A stretch of 64,000 nt of DNA, taken from assembly GCF_029433095.1 (NCBI RefSeq), contig NZ_JARNTX010000003.1, forward strand, positions 529,893-593,892, read 5' to 3'. The position numbers were made by a program, and so were the translations under genes. Positions 8,571 to 18,754 of the stretch are shown here, one piece after another. This DNA is from Hymenobacter sp. YC55 (GTDB lineage Bacteria; Bacteroidota; Bacteroidia; Cytophagales; Hymenobacteraceae). Positions within the stretch are counted from its first letter, which is position 1, and each line of letters opens with the position of its first letter. Below the pieces are notes generated by a model. The model worked only from the letters and a program-made list of their open reading frames with translations, was not told where the DNA came from and did no database searches.

Positions 8571-11500
8571 TTGATGAAAAAGTGGCTAGTGGTTGTGTTG
8601 GTGTGTTTTGGGGTTGCGACGAGCAGTACGGCGTGGGCACAATCCACGGCCCCGGCGCCAGTCACTTTAATTGCAGGCTATAGCCCCGAGGTTTTTCCGG
8701 TGGTGCACGAGCGCCAAGCGGCCGCCGTTTACGTCGATGCGAAGGATGCGGAAGTGGTGCGCGTGGCGGCCGAAGCCTTAATCAAAGACGTAACCAGCAT
8801 TACCGGAGCCACGCCAGCGCTCCGTTCCGCCACCGAGCCGCTGGCCACCTACGCGGTGGTGGTGGGGACGCTGGGCCATTCCAAGCTGATTGATCAGCTG
8901 GCAAACAGCGGGGCCAGCCAATTAACCAGCCTGCGGGGCCAGTGGGAAGCGTTTAGCATCAGCGTGGTCGATCAGCCCTTCGGCAAGCCCGGCAAAGCGC
9001 TGGTGGTGGCGGGCAGCGACCGGCGCGGCACCGCTTTTGGCGTGTTTGAGTTGGCGCGCCGGCTGGGGGTCTCGCCCTGGTCCTGGTGGGCCGACGTGAC
9101 GCCGCTGCCGCAGCCCAATCTGTATCTGAGCGCCGGCAGCTTTCTGGCCGACACGCCTTCGGTGAAATACCGGGGTTTGTTCCTCAACGACGAAGACTGG
9201 GGCTTGCAACCCTGGGCCGCGCAAAACCTTGATCCGGACATCCAAGATATTGGGCCCAACACCTACGCCCGCATTTTCGAGTTGCTCTTGCGCCTGAAGG
9301 CCAACTTGATCTGGCCGGCCATGCACCCGAGCACCAAGGCCTTTTTCCACTATCCCGCCAACCCGAAAACAGCCGACCGCTACGCCATTTTGGTGGGCAC
9401 CTCCCACGCCGAGCCCATGCTGCGCAACAACGTGGACGAGTGGAACGAGCAAACCATGGGCCCGTTCGACTACTTCCGCAACAAAGCAGCCGTTTATACC
9501 TACTGGGAGCAGCGCGCCAAGCAGGCCGGTACCCTGGAGGCCATGTACTCGCTGGGCATGCGCGGGGTGCACGACAGCGGCATGCAGGGGGCCAAGACGC
9601 CGAAAGAAGCAGCCCAAATGCTAGGCAGCGTGCTGGCCGACCAGCGCCAGATTCTGCGCCGCCACGTGGCGCCCGACCCAACGCGCGTGCCGCAGGTGTT
9701 TACGGCCTACAAAGAAGTGCTCGACGTGTACGACGCCGGCCTTAAGCTTCCCGACGACGTCATCCTGGCCTGGCCCGACGACAACTACGGCTACATCAGC
9801 CGCCTCAGCAATGCCGAGGAGCAAATCCGCGGGGGCGGCACGGGCGTGTACTACCACGCCTCGTACTGGGGCCGCCCCCACGACTACCTCTGGCTCAGTT
9901 CCACCCACCCGGCCCTGATTCGGGAAGAGATGATGAAAGCCCACGCCCTCAAAACGGACAAGCTGTGGGTGATGAACGTGGGCGACATCAAGCCGCTCGA
10001 ATACAACATCCAGCTGTTTCTGGACATGGCCTACCACGCGCCGCCTTTCCAGCAAAGCCAGTACGTGCCCGTGCACTTAGAGCAGTGGGCGCAGCAGATT
10101 TTCGGCCCGGAGCACGCGGCAGCCATCCGGGCTATCCTGTGGGAGTACTACGACCTGGCTTTCGAGCGGCGGCCCGAGTTTATGGGCTGGAGCCAGACCG
10201 AACCCACCACCCAAACCCGCCGCACCGACTACAACCACTTCGACTACGGCGACGAGGCCCAGCGCCGGCTCGACCGCTACGCCGCCCTCGAGCAGCAAGT
10301 CCAGCAGCTGCGGGCGCGGATTCCGGCGCAGCGGGCCGCTGCTTTCTACCAGTTGGTGTACTACCCCGTGGTGGGCGCGGCGCGGATCAACCAGAAGTTT
10401 CTCTACCAAGACAAAAGCTATTGGTACGCCCAGCAAAACCGGGCCAGCGCCGCCGACTACGCGCAACTGGCCCGGCAGGCCTACGCCCGCATCGAACAAG
10501 AAACCGATTATTACAACCAGCAACTAGCCGGGGGCAAGTGGCGCGGCATGATGTCGATGAAGCCGCGGGATTTGCCTGTTTACCAGGCCCCGGCCGCCGC
10601 GCCGCGGCCGGTGGACACCACGCAGGTGTGGGGTATAGCTCCCGAAGGCCGCGGCGTAGCGAATTCAACCCAACTTAAACCATTCACGAGCAAGCAGGCG
10701 GCCTTGCCCACGTTTTACCCCTGGGGTCCGCAGACTTATTTCGTTGATTTGTTTCTGAGTGGCCGCCAAGCCGTGGCGTGGCAAGCCAAGACTTCAGTTA
10801 AATGGCTGGTGGTTTCCGCGAAAAAAGGGTACCTGACCTCGGCCACGGGGCAAAAGCAGTTCCGCCTACAGGTTCGCATCGACTGGAGCAAAGTACCTAA
10901 ACGCAGCACTCCGCGCGGTACGATTACGCTTAAGGGCGTGGGCCAAACGTGGCAAGTTGCGGTGCGGGCGGCACCCGCTCAAAATGCGGAATTGCAGGCT
11001 TACGAAGGCTTTGTGGAAAGCAACGGCTATGTATCGCTGTTTGCCGGCAACTACAGCCGCAAAACCGACAAGCCGGCCAGTTCCTGGGTGCCCGTCGCCG
11101 AGCTTGGTTCCACGGGCAAAGTTGTGCAAGCCCAGCCGTTTCAGGCGATACCCTCAACTGATACGGGCAACATCCAGGTGGCGGCGCCGGTGGTGGAGTA
11201 CGACTTCTACTCGCTCACGGCGGCTGTGCCCGAAGTCACGGTTTTCACTTTGCCAACCCACGAAACGACGCGCCTTACCAGTTTGCGCTACGGCATCGCC
11301 CTCGATAATAACCCCGTTGAAATCGTGGATTTCAAAACCGTGGGCCGCTCGGAAGAGTGGAAACAAAACGTGCTGCGCAACTATGCCCAGCGCAAAGTCA
11401 AGCAGCCGCTGATGCAGCCTGGCCGGCACACGCTCAAGCTGTACTTGATCGACCCCGGGGTCACGCTGGACCGCATCATTATCGACCTCGGGGGCCTGCG

Positions 11501-11573
11501 GCCAGCCTACGGCGTCATCCCCGAAACGCGCAAGGAGCAGTCCGCCGCGGCACCTGCCCTGCTCGGCAAGTAA
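8571..11573 (+). CDS. GH115 alpha-glucuronidase, secreted
   Basis: 1000 residues with a signal peptide (MKKWLVVVLVCFGVATSSTAWAQ). It matches glycoside hydrolase family 115 in length and motifs: RGLFLNDEDWGLQPWA near residue 203, LLRLKANLIWPAMH, GTSHAEPMLRNN, and VMNVGDIKPLEYN with FLDMAYH further on, followed by a C-terminal beta-rich part. GH115 enzymes release (4-O-methyl-)glucuronic acid from internal xylose residues of glucuronoxylan, normally in the periplasm or outside the cell. It stands alone downstream of a SusD remnant, with no other xylanase in view, so it may be an orphan of a lost xylan locus. Family call is firm. Confidence 0.93.
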   Translation: MMKKWLVVVLVCFGVATSSTAWAQSTAPAPVTLIAGYSPEVFPVVHERQAAAVYVDAKDAEVVRVAAEALIKDVTSITGATPALRSATEPLATYAVVVGTLGHSKLIDQLANSGASQLTSLRGQWEAFSISVVDQPFGKPGKALVVAGSDRRGTAFGVFELARRLGVSPWSWWADVTPLPQPNLYLSAGSFLADTPSVKYRGLFLNDEDWGLQPWAAQNLDPDIQDIGPNTYARIFELLLRLKANLIWPAMHPSTKAFFHYPANPKTADRYAILVGTSHAEPMLRNNVDEWNEQTMGPFDYFRNKAAVYTYWEQRAKQAGTLEAMYSLGMRGVHDSGMQGAKTPKEAAQMLGSVLADQRQILRRHVAPDPTRVPQVFTAYKEVLDVYDAGLKLPDDVILAWPDDNYGYISRLSNAEEQIRGGGTGVYYHASYWGRPHDYLWLSSTHPALIREEMMKAHALKTDKLWVMNVGDIKPLEYNIQLFLDMAYHAPPFQQSQYVPVHLEQWAQQIFGPEHAAAIRAILWEYYDLAFERRPEFMGWSQTEPTTQTRRTDYNHFDYGDEAQRRLDRYAALEQQVQQLRARIPAQRAAAFYQLVYYPVVGAARINQKFLYQDKSYWYAQQNRASAADYAQLARQAYARIEQETDYYNQQLAGGKWRGMMSMKPRDLPVYQAPAAAPRPVDTTQVWGIAPEGRGVANSTQLKPFTSKQAALPTFYPWGPQTYFVDLFLSGRQAVAWQAKTSVKWLVVSAKKGYLTSATGQKQFRLQVRIDWSKVPKRSTPRGTITLKGVGQTWQVAVRAAPAQNAELQAYEGFVESNGYVSLFAGNYSRKTDKPASSWVPVAELGSTGKVVQAQPFQAIPSTDTGNIQVAAPVVEYDFYSLTAAVPEVTVFTLPTHETTRLTSLRYGIALDNNPVEIVDFKTVGRSEEWKQNVLRNYAQRKVKQPLMQPGRHTLKLYLIDPGVTLDRIIIDLGGLRPAYGVIPETRKEQSAAAPALLGK

Positions 11574-11876
11574 GCGATGCCGCTAATTAACTCCCGCGGC
11601 CCCGGCGGGCATCTCTAGCCGGGACTTTCCAACTTAGTCCTGCATCGCGTTAGCCTGCCAACCCCGAATGAAAGCCCACTTACTGCTCGTGTACTAGGCC
11701 TTTCTGCGGGGCGCTCTTGTCGGCGGCTCCCCAAACGTCTTTGTCTTAGTTGAGCGAGTATTTGTGGATCATATTAAATATAGCACCGGCACAATAATCC
11801 CCTGGCGTTGGGCGTATGCACTTTCTCTTAGTTAAAGGTGAGCCAGCCTATCTATTCTTTATTTTCAGCCCGTATC
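11574..11876. other. Gene-free stretch
   Basis: About 300 bases between the GH115 gene and the barrel protein. A weak GC hairpin (CCCGGC with GCCGGG, near 11600-11625) just after the GH115 stop might terminate it, but it has no T-run. I see nothing else. Confidence 0.35.
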
Positions 11877-12473
11877 ATGACTACTTTGTGGTATAGCGCC
11901 TTCCTGCTAGCAATTCCATTCGGGAGTAGGGCACACTCCCTCCCGAGCGACTCCACCGCCGCGCCCCGGCGCCATTTGCTTACGTTGCACACCCTGCATA
12001 TTGTCTCACCTCTCATTCCGGCCTTGGCTTATGAAGTGCCGGTGAGTTCGCGCTGGGCGCTGCGCGCCAGCTTGGGGGGAGACCATAACAGCTATCGTTA
12101 TACTTTCAACTATTACGATGATATGGGGGTGCTGGTTAGCGGCTCTACCCGCTACCGCTACACCGGCCTAATCGCCGACGTTTCGCTCAACTATTATCTG
12201 CAGGCCCGTAAGCCCGCCTTGCTTGGGTGGTTTGTCGGGGGAGGGGTACTTGGTGCCTTTAGCCGCCGCCAAGTAACGCACGACAACACTGGTTTCGCTT
12301 CGCGCACGTCGCACGACTTTTTGGTTCGGCCGTTGCTGCGAGCTGGGCGGCACTGGGCGCTAGGAAAGCGCTGGCTTTTAGACACCCACGTAGCGGTTGC
12401 CGTGTCGAGCTACCCAACTCAACGAATAGCGCTCAATGAATTACTCGGTGTAGGCGCAGGCTACCGGTTTTGA
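11877..12473 (+). CDS. Putative outer-membrane beta-barrel protein
   Basis: 198 residues from the ATG at 11877, which gives a good signal peptide (TTLWYSAFLLAIPFGSRAH); the longer in-frame start at 11838 puts 13 polar residues before it. The rest alternates polar and hydrophobic residues in short strands (WALRASLGGD, YRYTGLIADVSLNYYL, LGWFVGGGVLGAF, LGVGAGYRF) and ends in an aromatic Phe, typical of small outer-membrane barrels. No specific function can be assigned. Confidence 0.65.
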   Translation: MTTLWYSAFLLAIPFGSRAHSLPSDSTAAPRRHLLTLHTLHIVSPLIPALAYEVPVSSRWALRASLGGDHNSYRYTFNYYDDMGVLVSGSTRYRYTGLIADVSLNYYLQARKPALLGWFVGGGVLGAFSRRQVTHDNTGFASRTSHDFLVRPLLRAGRHWALGKRWLLDTHVAVAVSSYPTQRIALNELLGVGAGYRF

Positions 12474-12716
12474 GTGGTGTTAGCACTGCTTAAGTCGGGC
12501 AGCTCACTCGGGAAAACCCTAAAGCAGCACCGACACTTATGGTTAACAGAAAGGCTTATAGCCAGTAGTCAGGTACGCTACTGCAAGAGGTGTCGACCCT
12601 AGGGCAGGCTGATTTTATCGAACGAGTAGTGAACGGCAGCAAGCACTTTTTCTGGTGGCAGCGGGTGATAGTTGTGCCCAACCAGGATTAAGTTAGGTAC
12701 CTCAACTGCTGTTCCT

Positions 12717-13067
12717 ATGAATACTGCTCAAGACCTGATCCGACAAGCCTACGCGGCCTTCAACGCGCGCGACATCCCGGCCGTGCTGGCTACGCTCCAC
12801 CCCCAGGTGCGCTGGGCCCGGGCTTGGGAAGGCGACTATGCCACGGGCCACGACGAGGTGCGCGCGTACTGGCAGCGGCAGTGGCAGGAACTCGACCCGC
12901 ACGTCGAGCCCACCAGTATCAAGGAGCTACCCGATGGCAAACTGGAAGTTGCGGTGCAGCAAGTCGTCAAGGACAAACACGGAGCTCTCGTCTTTGCAGG
13001 GCCAGTCACGCACGTCTACACCTTGCAGGAAGGGTTGCTACAGCAAATGGATATTGCGCCGAAATAA
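12717..13067 (+). CDS. SnoaL-like / NTF2-family protein
   Basis: 116 residues from the ATG at 12717. DLIRQAYAAFNARDIPAVLATLHPQVRW is the hallmark opening of SnoaL-like cone-shaped folds, with GHDEVRAYWQRQW and VTHVYTLQEGLLQQMDI completing the family pattern. Such proteins act as small isomerases, hydrolases or ligand-binding proteins, so no reaction can be named. The 15 residues upstream of this Met in the open frame are unlike the family. A 53-base perfect hairpin lies 48 bases after the stop and probably ends the transcript. Confidence 0.8.
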   Translation: MNTAQDLIRQAYAAFNARDIPAVLATLHPQVRWARAWEGDYATGHDEVRAYWQRQWQELDPHVEPTSIKELPDGKLEVAVQQVVKDKHGALVFAGPVTHVYTLQEGLLQQMDIAPK

Positions 13068-13115
13068 CGCCGAGCGCAATCAGAGTACCTATAAAGAACT
13101 ATAGGCGGATAAGAA

Positions 13116-13168
13116 GGGGCAACAAGGGTGCTCCAGGCGTGACACGCCTGGAGCACCCTTGTTGCCCC
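13116..13168. terminator. 53-base perfect hairpin
   Basis: Arms 13116-13141 and 13143-13168 are exact reverse complements (26 bp) around a single A at 13142. One arm begins GGGGCAACAAGGGTGC. It follows the SnoaL-like gene and lacks a T-run. Most likely a terminator or transcript-end hairpin; a mobile palindrome is an alternative. Confidence 0.65.
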
Positions 13169-13471
13169 GTTGTTTATAACAACCCGACAAGTGATACAAG
13201 CAACCACCTCATTTACTTGTGTCATCTTATAAGGCTGCCTTGACTACTTTTCTAAGTATTGCCGAGCGCTTCAGTGCTGGTGATTTCACAGCATGAAGCC
13301 TGTTATGCACTTTGCAGCTTTGGCTGGTGGTGTTATTGGCGCAGGAAGGCAGAGGTTAGAGCGTAATAGCTAATAAGGAAAAGCAGAATGCCTCTAGTCA
13401 CGAGCATATCGGGTAGCCAGAACGCATGAAAGCTTGCGTAAGGCCGGCCCCGTTGCTATCCCGGCTTAACC

Positions 13472-15157
13472 CTACTGTTTCACAAACTTATGTACGGTGC
13501 GGCTATTCCCGTTCGTCACGGCTACGTGGTAGAAACCCGCGGGCAGCAACGACAACGGAAGCTGATGCCGCGGCCCGGTAGCAGGCTCGCTTAGTAGCTG
13601 TCGGCCTTGGTTGTCGAACAAAGTTACTTGACTTTGCTGCCAGCCTGGCGGTAGGTGCAGCGTTAAGTGGTCGGTGGCGGGGTTGGGAAATACCTGTATG
13701 GGTTGTTTTGTCGACTCAACTGAGTGGTTAATATTCGCCAGGGTCTGGACCACCGTGGCGGTGCCGTACACCTCGAACTCGAACAAGGAAAAGCCGTAGG
13801 TGGTCGCCCGATTGATGCAGTACACTTTCACGTAACGCGCGGTGGCCCTTAGGCCCGTGTGGTCATCTGCCGCGGCCGACGACTTGCCCCACACGTCCTT
13901 GATCGTCGTCCAGGTGGTGCCATCCGTGGAAACCTGCACCTGATAGTCGCGGGCGTAGGCGGCCTCCCAGGCCAGGCGCACCCGGTTGAGGGTGTAGTTG
14001 GCGCCCAGGTCCACGTAGATGTGCTGATTGTTGGCGGCGGCACTGGCCCAGCGGGTAGTGCCGTCGGCGTCCACGGCGCGGGGGCCGGTGTTGGTAATAT
14101 TTTCCGAAGACGACACGTTCACCGGCCGGTTATACGCCAGGTTGGGCGCCGCGGGGGGCGTAGTGCCGCTGCCCCAGCCGGGCATTTCGCCGCGCACCAG
14201 CACATTGCTGGCGAAATAGATATTCTGGATGGCGGTGTTGGAGTTGCTGTTGAATACGAGTTCGGCCCAGCCCATAAAGAAGCCCCAGCGGGGCTGGGTG
14301 GCCAGCAGGCTGGCCGAGGGCAGCACCTCGCACTCCCCAATGGCAATGGGTTTGCCGCCGGCGGCATTCAGCATGGCGTTGTACTTGGCGCTGGTGTAGC
14401 CTTGGCCATCGGAGTAGTACATGTCCAGGGCCAGCACATCCCAGTAGGCATCGCCGGGGTTGTAGTTACTGAGGTCCGACGAGAGGGAGCTGAAGTCCTG
14501 CACGTCCCACACCCAAATCAGATTGGTGAGGCCCTTCACGTTTTGCAGGTAGTCGCGGGTGAGCTGGAACAGGCGGCGCGTACCGTTAACGCCGGGGCGG
14601 CCGGCCCACCAGAAGATGCCCTGGTTCATTTCGTGCAGGGGCCGGAAATACACTTCTACGCCGCTGTTTTCCAGGTCTTGGAGGTAGCCGGCCACAACGT
14701 CGAGGCGGGCTTTCCAGTTGTTGTTTAGTTGGGTGCCGTTGGTAATCAGCTCCTGCCACTGCCCGTCGGTGAGGTAGCTTTTCACGCCGCCTTCCCACTG
14801 GCAGGGCTCGGGCTGGGTGGGTGGGCAGGCGTGCCACATCAAATTGATAATGGCCCCGCGCGCCCACTGCGCCTTGGCCTCGTTGATCATGGTTCCGCGG
14901 CTCGCCACGTCCGACGAGGCAAACAGAAAGTCGCCGCTCCACAGCCCGGGGTATTGACCGGTAATGGTATTGATGCGGTTGGTTTGCACGGCCGGGTTGG
15001 AGTTGGGTTCCCGGTTGTGCTGGCCGGCCACCGTGCGCGCGCCGGCATTGCTGTACAAGTAATTCAAGCTTTTAAAGCGCGTCTGGGCCGATAACCGCAG
15101 GCTGCCAAGCAGGAGGCCAATGACGACGAGCGCCACCAAGAGTTTAGAAGTAGACAT
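13472..15157 (-). CDS. GH26 beta-mannanase with F5/8C domain and T9SS sorting tail
   Basis: 561 residues from the ATG at 15157, which gives a clean signal peptide; the frame extends 39 residues upstream without protein character. Residues about 26-335 are GH26 (VAGQHNREPN, WHACPP, acid/base Glu176 in RPLHEMNQG, nucleophile Glu275 in PIAIGECEVLP). Residues about 350-485 resemble an F5/8 type C (CBM32-like) domain, and 490-561 a type IX secretion tail (VFPNPATDHLTL ... GFYHVAVTNG ... KFVKQ). It should cut beta-1,4-mannan at the cell surface or outside. It shares GH26 architecture with the second copy at 27059, which lacks the extra domains. Located beside the locus regulator, transcribed the same way. 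Confidence 0.93.
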   Translation of the reverse strand: MSTSKLLVALVVIGLLLGSLRLSAQTRFKSLNYLYSNAGARTVAGQHNREPNSNPAVQTNRINTITGQYPGLWSGDFLFASSDVASRGTMINEAKAQWARGAIINLMWHACPPTQPEPCQWEGGVKSYLTDGQWQELITNGTQLNNNWKARLDVVAGYLQDLENSGVEVYFRPLHEMNQGIFWWAGRPGVNGTRRLFQLTRDYLQNVKGLTNLIWVWDVQDFSSLSSDLSNYNPGDAYWDVLALDMYYSDGQGYTSAKYNAMLNAAGGKPIAIGECEVLPSASLLATQPRWGFFMGWAELVFNSNSNTAIQNIYFASNVLVRGEMPGWGSGTTPPAAPNLAYNRPVNVSSSENITNTGPRAVDADGTTRWASAAANNQHIYVDLGANYTLNRVRLAWEAAYARDYQVQVSTDGTTWTTIKDVWGKSSAAADDHTGLRATARYVKVYCINRATTYGFSLFEFEVYGTATVVQTLANINHSVESTKQPIQVFPNPATDHLTLHLPPGWQQSQVTLFDNQGRQLLSEPATGPRHQLPLSLLPAGFYHVAVTNGNSRTVHKFVKQ

Positions 15158-15342
15158 AGGGCATGGGTTGGGGGGAGAAAAAAGGCAGGATCGGGAACGA
15201 GGCAGCCAGTTAAGGCGCGCCAACGCGCGCCCCGCAACGGCATTCACCAACAAAAGCACCTGAAAAGCAGGCAAAGCAAGCGCTGCCCTACCAGCGCAGC
15301 AGCGGCCTACCGGTAGCGGGCGGAGCGCCGGACGGCACCCCG

Positions 15343-15367
15343 AAAAATCCTAGTAGCTGACTAGGAG
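15343..15367 (-). terminator. Intrinsic terminator of the AraC gene
   Basis: On the minus strand a 7-bp stem (TCCTAGT / ACTAGGA, loop of 5) is followed directly by a run of five T. It lies about 120 bases past the AraC stop and would separate it from the GH26 gene downstream. Apart from this hairpin I see nothing in 15158-15484. Confidence 0.6.
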
Positions 15368-15484
15368 TACCAAGCAAAAACAAAAAATCGGATGCGCCTG
15401 CTATTCGTTAAAAAATGCGCAGAAAACGATAAGAATTAGGCAGCGAGAGCCGGCCGGCATTCGGGCAACCTAGGGAGCCGGGCG

Positions 15485-16360
15485 CTAGATAAACAGCCGC
15501 GTGCCGGAGAAGCTCTGGCGGAATTCCTTGGGGGTGCAATTCTTCCGCTTCTTGAAGATGCGGTTGAAGTTGGAAATGTTGTTGAAGCCGCACTTGTAAG
15601 CCACTTCCGCCACGCTGTGCGTGGTATCGATGAGCATGCGTGAGGCGTGGCCAAGCCGAATTTCGTTGAGGCTGTCGATGAAGGTGACGCCGGTGCGCTT
15701 CTTGATGAAGCGGCTGAACGACACCTCGGGCATGTTGGCCACCTTGGCTACTTCGGCCAGCGTAATGGCGTGGCTGTAGTGCGCATTCATGTACTCGAAT
15801 ACCTTCTCGATGCGGCGGCTGTTGTAGTGCAGCCGGTCGTTGGTGAACGACGAGTCGGAGAGGGTGCGCATGTTGCGCGAGGCCGACAGATCGTGCAGAA
15901 TAGAAAGCAGTTCCAGCACCGAGTCGAAGCCGGTTTTGCGCTCCAACGACAGGATGCGGTCCTTGATGCGCTCGGCCGCTTCGCGCGAGAACAAGATGCC
16001 CCGCTGGGCATTCTCGAACATCTTTTGAATGAAGTTGAGTTGGTTGCGGCGCAGAAACCGCTCGTCCAGCAGGTCTTTGTGAAACTGGATGGTTACTTCC
16101 CGAATTTCCTGGCTTTGGCACTGGTGGGTAAACCAGGCGTGGTTCAGGTTGGGCCCGATAAGCACCAGTTCCAGATCTTCAATTACGCCCAAATGGTCGC
16201 CCACGATGCGCTTGGCGCCGGCCGCGTTGATAATCAGATTAAGCTCGAACTCTTCGTGGTAGTGAAGTGGGAAAGAGAATTCCTGCTTCACCCGGGTGAA
16301 GAGCATAAAGCAGTCGTTTTGCGTGAGCGGGGTTATTTCCCGCATGATATCGTGCTGCAT
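15485..16360 (-). CDS. AraC-family regulator of the mannan locus
   Basis: 291 residues: an N-terminal cupin-like sensing region (LHYHEEFELNLIIN) and a C-terminal double helix-turn-helix (ITLAEVAKVANMPEVSFSRF, then SVAEVAYKCGFNNISNFNRIFKK). It is divergent from the symporter at 16722 and flanked by GH26, so it probably controls the mannan genes in response to a manno-oligosaccharide. A Met at residue 6 is an alternative start. A 9-base inverted pair (ATAGTATTA at 16405, TAATACTAT at 16508) in the divergent gap may be half-sites. The sugar ligand is inferred from context. Confidence 0.88.
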   Translation of the reverse strand: MQHDIMREITPLTQNDCFMLFTRVKQEFSFPLHYHEEFELNLIINAAGAKRIVGDHLGVIEDLELVLIGPNLNHAWFTHQCQSQEIREVTIQFHKDLLDERFLRRNQLNFIQKMFENAQRGILFSREAAERIKDRILSLERKTGFDSVLELLSILHDLSASRNMRTLSDSSFTNDRLHYNSRRIEKVFEYMNAHYSHAITLAEVAKVANMPEVSFSRFIKKRTGVTFIDSLNEIRLGHASRMLIDTTHSVAEVAYKCGFNNISNFNRIFKKRKNCTPKEFRQSFSGTRLFI

Positions 16361-16721
16361 AATGGGAGTAGGATGAAGTAATAAATATACTGGTACCGGT
16401 TAAAATAGTATTAGCGCCTTGCACCTAGGATTTTTCATTTAAAACCTTATAAAGGCCTACAATCGGCTTGTTTAAAGGATTGGCGGCAGCTGTCGGTTGA
16501 ATAAGTATAATACTATGCTAAAAAATCATTATTCCACCCTGCTGAAAGCCGATACTTTTGGAGCAGTTAGTTGGGGCAGTTACTAGCTGCTCGTCGGCTG
16601 TGTTGACTACCCCTATTTTGTGGCCTGGCTAGTTGCCTGGCCCGCGCAGGCTCCGCCGCCCTGTGGGCGGTAATACGGGCGCCTTCCACGCTGTCCTATC
16701 CTCTTCCACCTAGTCCTTGTC
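16361..16721. promoter_or_regulatory. Divergent AraC / symporter control region
   Basis: 361 bases between the divergent regulator and symporter genes. The left part is AT-rich and holds the spaced inverted pair ATAGTATTA (16405-16413) and TAATACTAT (16508-16516). I cannot find a full -33/-7 pair with confidence. Confidence 0.4.
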
Positions 16722-18557
16722 ATGCGGCTACAGCTCCTCGACGTTCTCATCATCTGCGCCTACCTTCTAACCACAGTGTTTATTGGCCTGTGGTACCGCA
16801 AAAAAGCGCGTGAGAACAAGGACAGCTACTTGCTGGGCGGCAAGAGCCTGCCCTGGTACAAGCTCGGTCTGAGCGATGCTTCCGACATGTTCGATATCAG
16901 CGGCACGATGTGGATGGTGAGCTTGTGCTTCGTGTATGGCTTGAAAAGTATCTGGATTCCCTGGTTGTGGCCGGTGTTCAACCAGGTGTTTATGATGATG
17001 TACCTCTCCCGCTGGCTGCGCCGCTCCAACGCCTCCACCGGGGCCGAATGGCTGGCTACCCGCTTCGGCAACACCGGGCCGGGCGTGGGGGCTTCCCACA
17101 AAGTGGTTATTGCGTTTGCGCTGCTTAGCTGCCTCGGCTTTTTGGCGTACGGCTTCGTGGGGTTAGGCAAGTTCATCGAGATTTTTGTGCCCTGGCAGGT
17201 GGTGCAAGGCTACGTGCCGTTCAGCGTAACGCCGCAGTACGTGCCGCACGTGTACGGCATTGTGTTCACGCTCTTTGCCACGTTCTATTCCATTCTGGGG
17301 GGCATGCACAGCATCGTGCTCGGCGACGTAATCAAGTACGCCATCATGACGGTGGCTTGCCTGGCCATCGGCTTTATTGCCTGGGCGAAGATGCAAGGTG
17401 GCCAAGTGCTGCCCGTGCCGGCCGGCTGGGACAACCCGTTTTTCGATTCGCACCTGGAGCTGGACTGGTCGGGCCTTATCACCGAAGTCAACCAGAAAAT
17501 CAAGGCCGATGGCTACTCCCTGTTCGGCATTTTCTTTATGATGATGGTCTTCAAGGGCATCTTCGCGTCGCTGGCCGGGCCGGCCCCGAACTACGACATG
17601 CAAAAGGTACTCTCGACCCGCTCGCCGGAAGACGCCAGCAAGATGAGCGGCTTCGTGTCCATCATCCTGCTGCCCATCCGCTACTCGCTGGTGGTGGGCC
17701 TCACGGTGCTGGGGTTGCTCTACTACCGCCAGATGAACATTCAGGGCCCCGACGGCGGCCCCGACTTCGAGAAGATTCTGCCCGTGGCCATCAACAACTT
17801 CCTGCCCACGGGTTTGCTAGGCCTGGTGCTGACCGGACTGCTCGGGGCGTTTATGGGCACGTTCAGCGGCACCGTAAATGCGGCGCAGGCCTACATCGTC
17901 AACGACATCTACCTGAAGTACGTGAACCCCACCGCCAGCACCCGGCAGGTGATTTCGCTGAACTACGTGGTGGGCGTGCTGGTGGTAGCCGTGGGCATCG
18001 TACTGGGCTTCCTGGCCAAGGACGTGAACAGCGTGCTGCAGTGGATTGTGTCGGCTTTGTACGGGGGCTACGTGGCGGCCAACGTGCTGAAGTGGCACTG
18101 GTGGCGCTTCAACGCCTCGGGCTTTTTCTGGGGCATGCTCACCGGCATTGTGGCGGCGCTGGTGTTCACGCGCTTCTTCGAGGGCGTGGAGTTTCTCTAC
18201 TTTTTCCCGGTGCTGTTTCTGCTCTCGTTGGGCGGTTCGGTGGCCGGCACTTACGCCGCCCCGCCCACCGACGCGGCCGTGCTCAAGGCTTTCTACAAAA
18301 ACGTGCGGCCCTGGGGCTTCTGGAAGCCTATCAATGACCTAGTGGTCGCCGAAGACCCCTCGTTTCAGCCCAACCGCAATTTCCGCCTCAACATGTTCAA
18401 CGTGGTGCTGGGTATCGTCGCTCAGCTCTGCTTGACGCTGCTGCCCATGTACGTGGTGCTGCACCAGCAGCAGCCCCTGCTGCTTACGGTAGCCCTATTA
18501 ACGGTCCTGATCTTGATTTTGAAACGCACCTGGTGGAACCGGCTGGCGGAATACTAA
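16722..18557 (+). CDS. Sodium:solute symporter (SSS family)
   Basis: 611 residues with about 13-14 hydrophobic helices starting at LLDVLIICAYLLTTVFIGLW. The motif GGKSLPWYKLGLSDAS after helix 1 and GTVNAAQAYIVNDIYLKY in the middle are typical of SSS sugar transporters. It should bring mannobiose or similar oligosaccharides across the inner membrane with sodium. It heads the plus-strand run of the locus, 197 bases before the GH130 gene. Substrate is inferred from neighbours. Confidence 0.9.
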   Translation: MRLQLLDVLIICAYLLTTVFIGLWYRKKARENKDSYLLGGKSLPWYKLGLSDASDMFDISGTMWMVSLCFVYGLKSIWIPWLWPVFNQVFMMMYLSRWLRRSNASTGAEWLATRFGNTGPGVGASHKVVIAFALLSCLGFLAYGFVGLGKFIEIFVPWQVVQGYVPFSVTPQYVPHVYGIVFTLFATFYSILGGMHSIVLGDVIKYAIMTVACLAIGFIAWAKMQGGQVLPVPAGWDNPFFDSHLELDWSGLITEVNQKIKADGYSLFGIFFMMMVFKGIFASLAGPAPNYDMQKVLSTRSPEDASKMSGFVSIILLPIRYSLVVGLTVLGLLYYRQMNIQGPDGGPDFEKILPVAINNFLPTGLLGLVLTGLLGAFMGTFSGTVNAAQAYIVNDIYLKYVNPTASTRQVISLNYVVGVLVVAVGIVLGFLAKDVNSVLQWIVSALYGGYVAANVLKWHWWRFNASGFFWGMLTGIVAALVFTRFFEGVEFLYFFPVLFLLSLGGSVAGTYAAPPTDAAVLKAFYKNVRPWGFWKPINDLVVAEDPSFQPNRNFRLNMFNVVLGIVAQLCLTLLPMYVVLHQQQPLLLTVALLTVLILILKRTWWNRLAEY

Positions 18558-18754
18558 CGCCGCGCCACCGGCCGGCCCGGCCAAAGCAAGGAGCTGCCTG
18601 AGAAAGGTGGTTTTTCGGCTGATGAAGTAGTGGGAAGCTTCGTCAGTTACCGGTCTGCCCGTTCCGCGCGGTGCAGGCCGGTTTGCCCGCCGGGTGCCCT
18701 GCTTGCTTTTGTTGCCCCTTATCAGCCCGCGTGGGTACTCCAATCAATACGTTT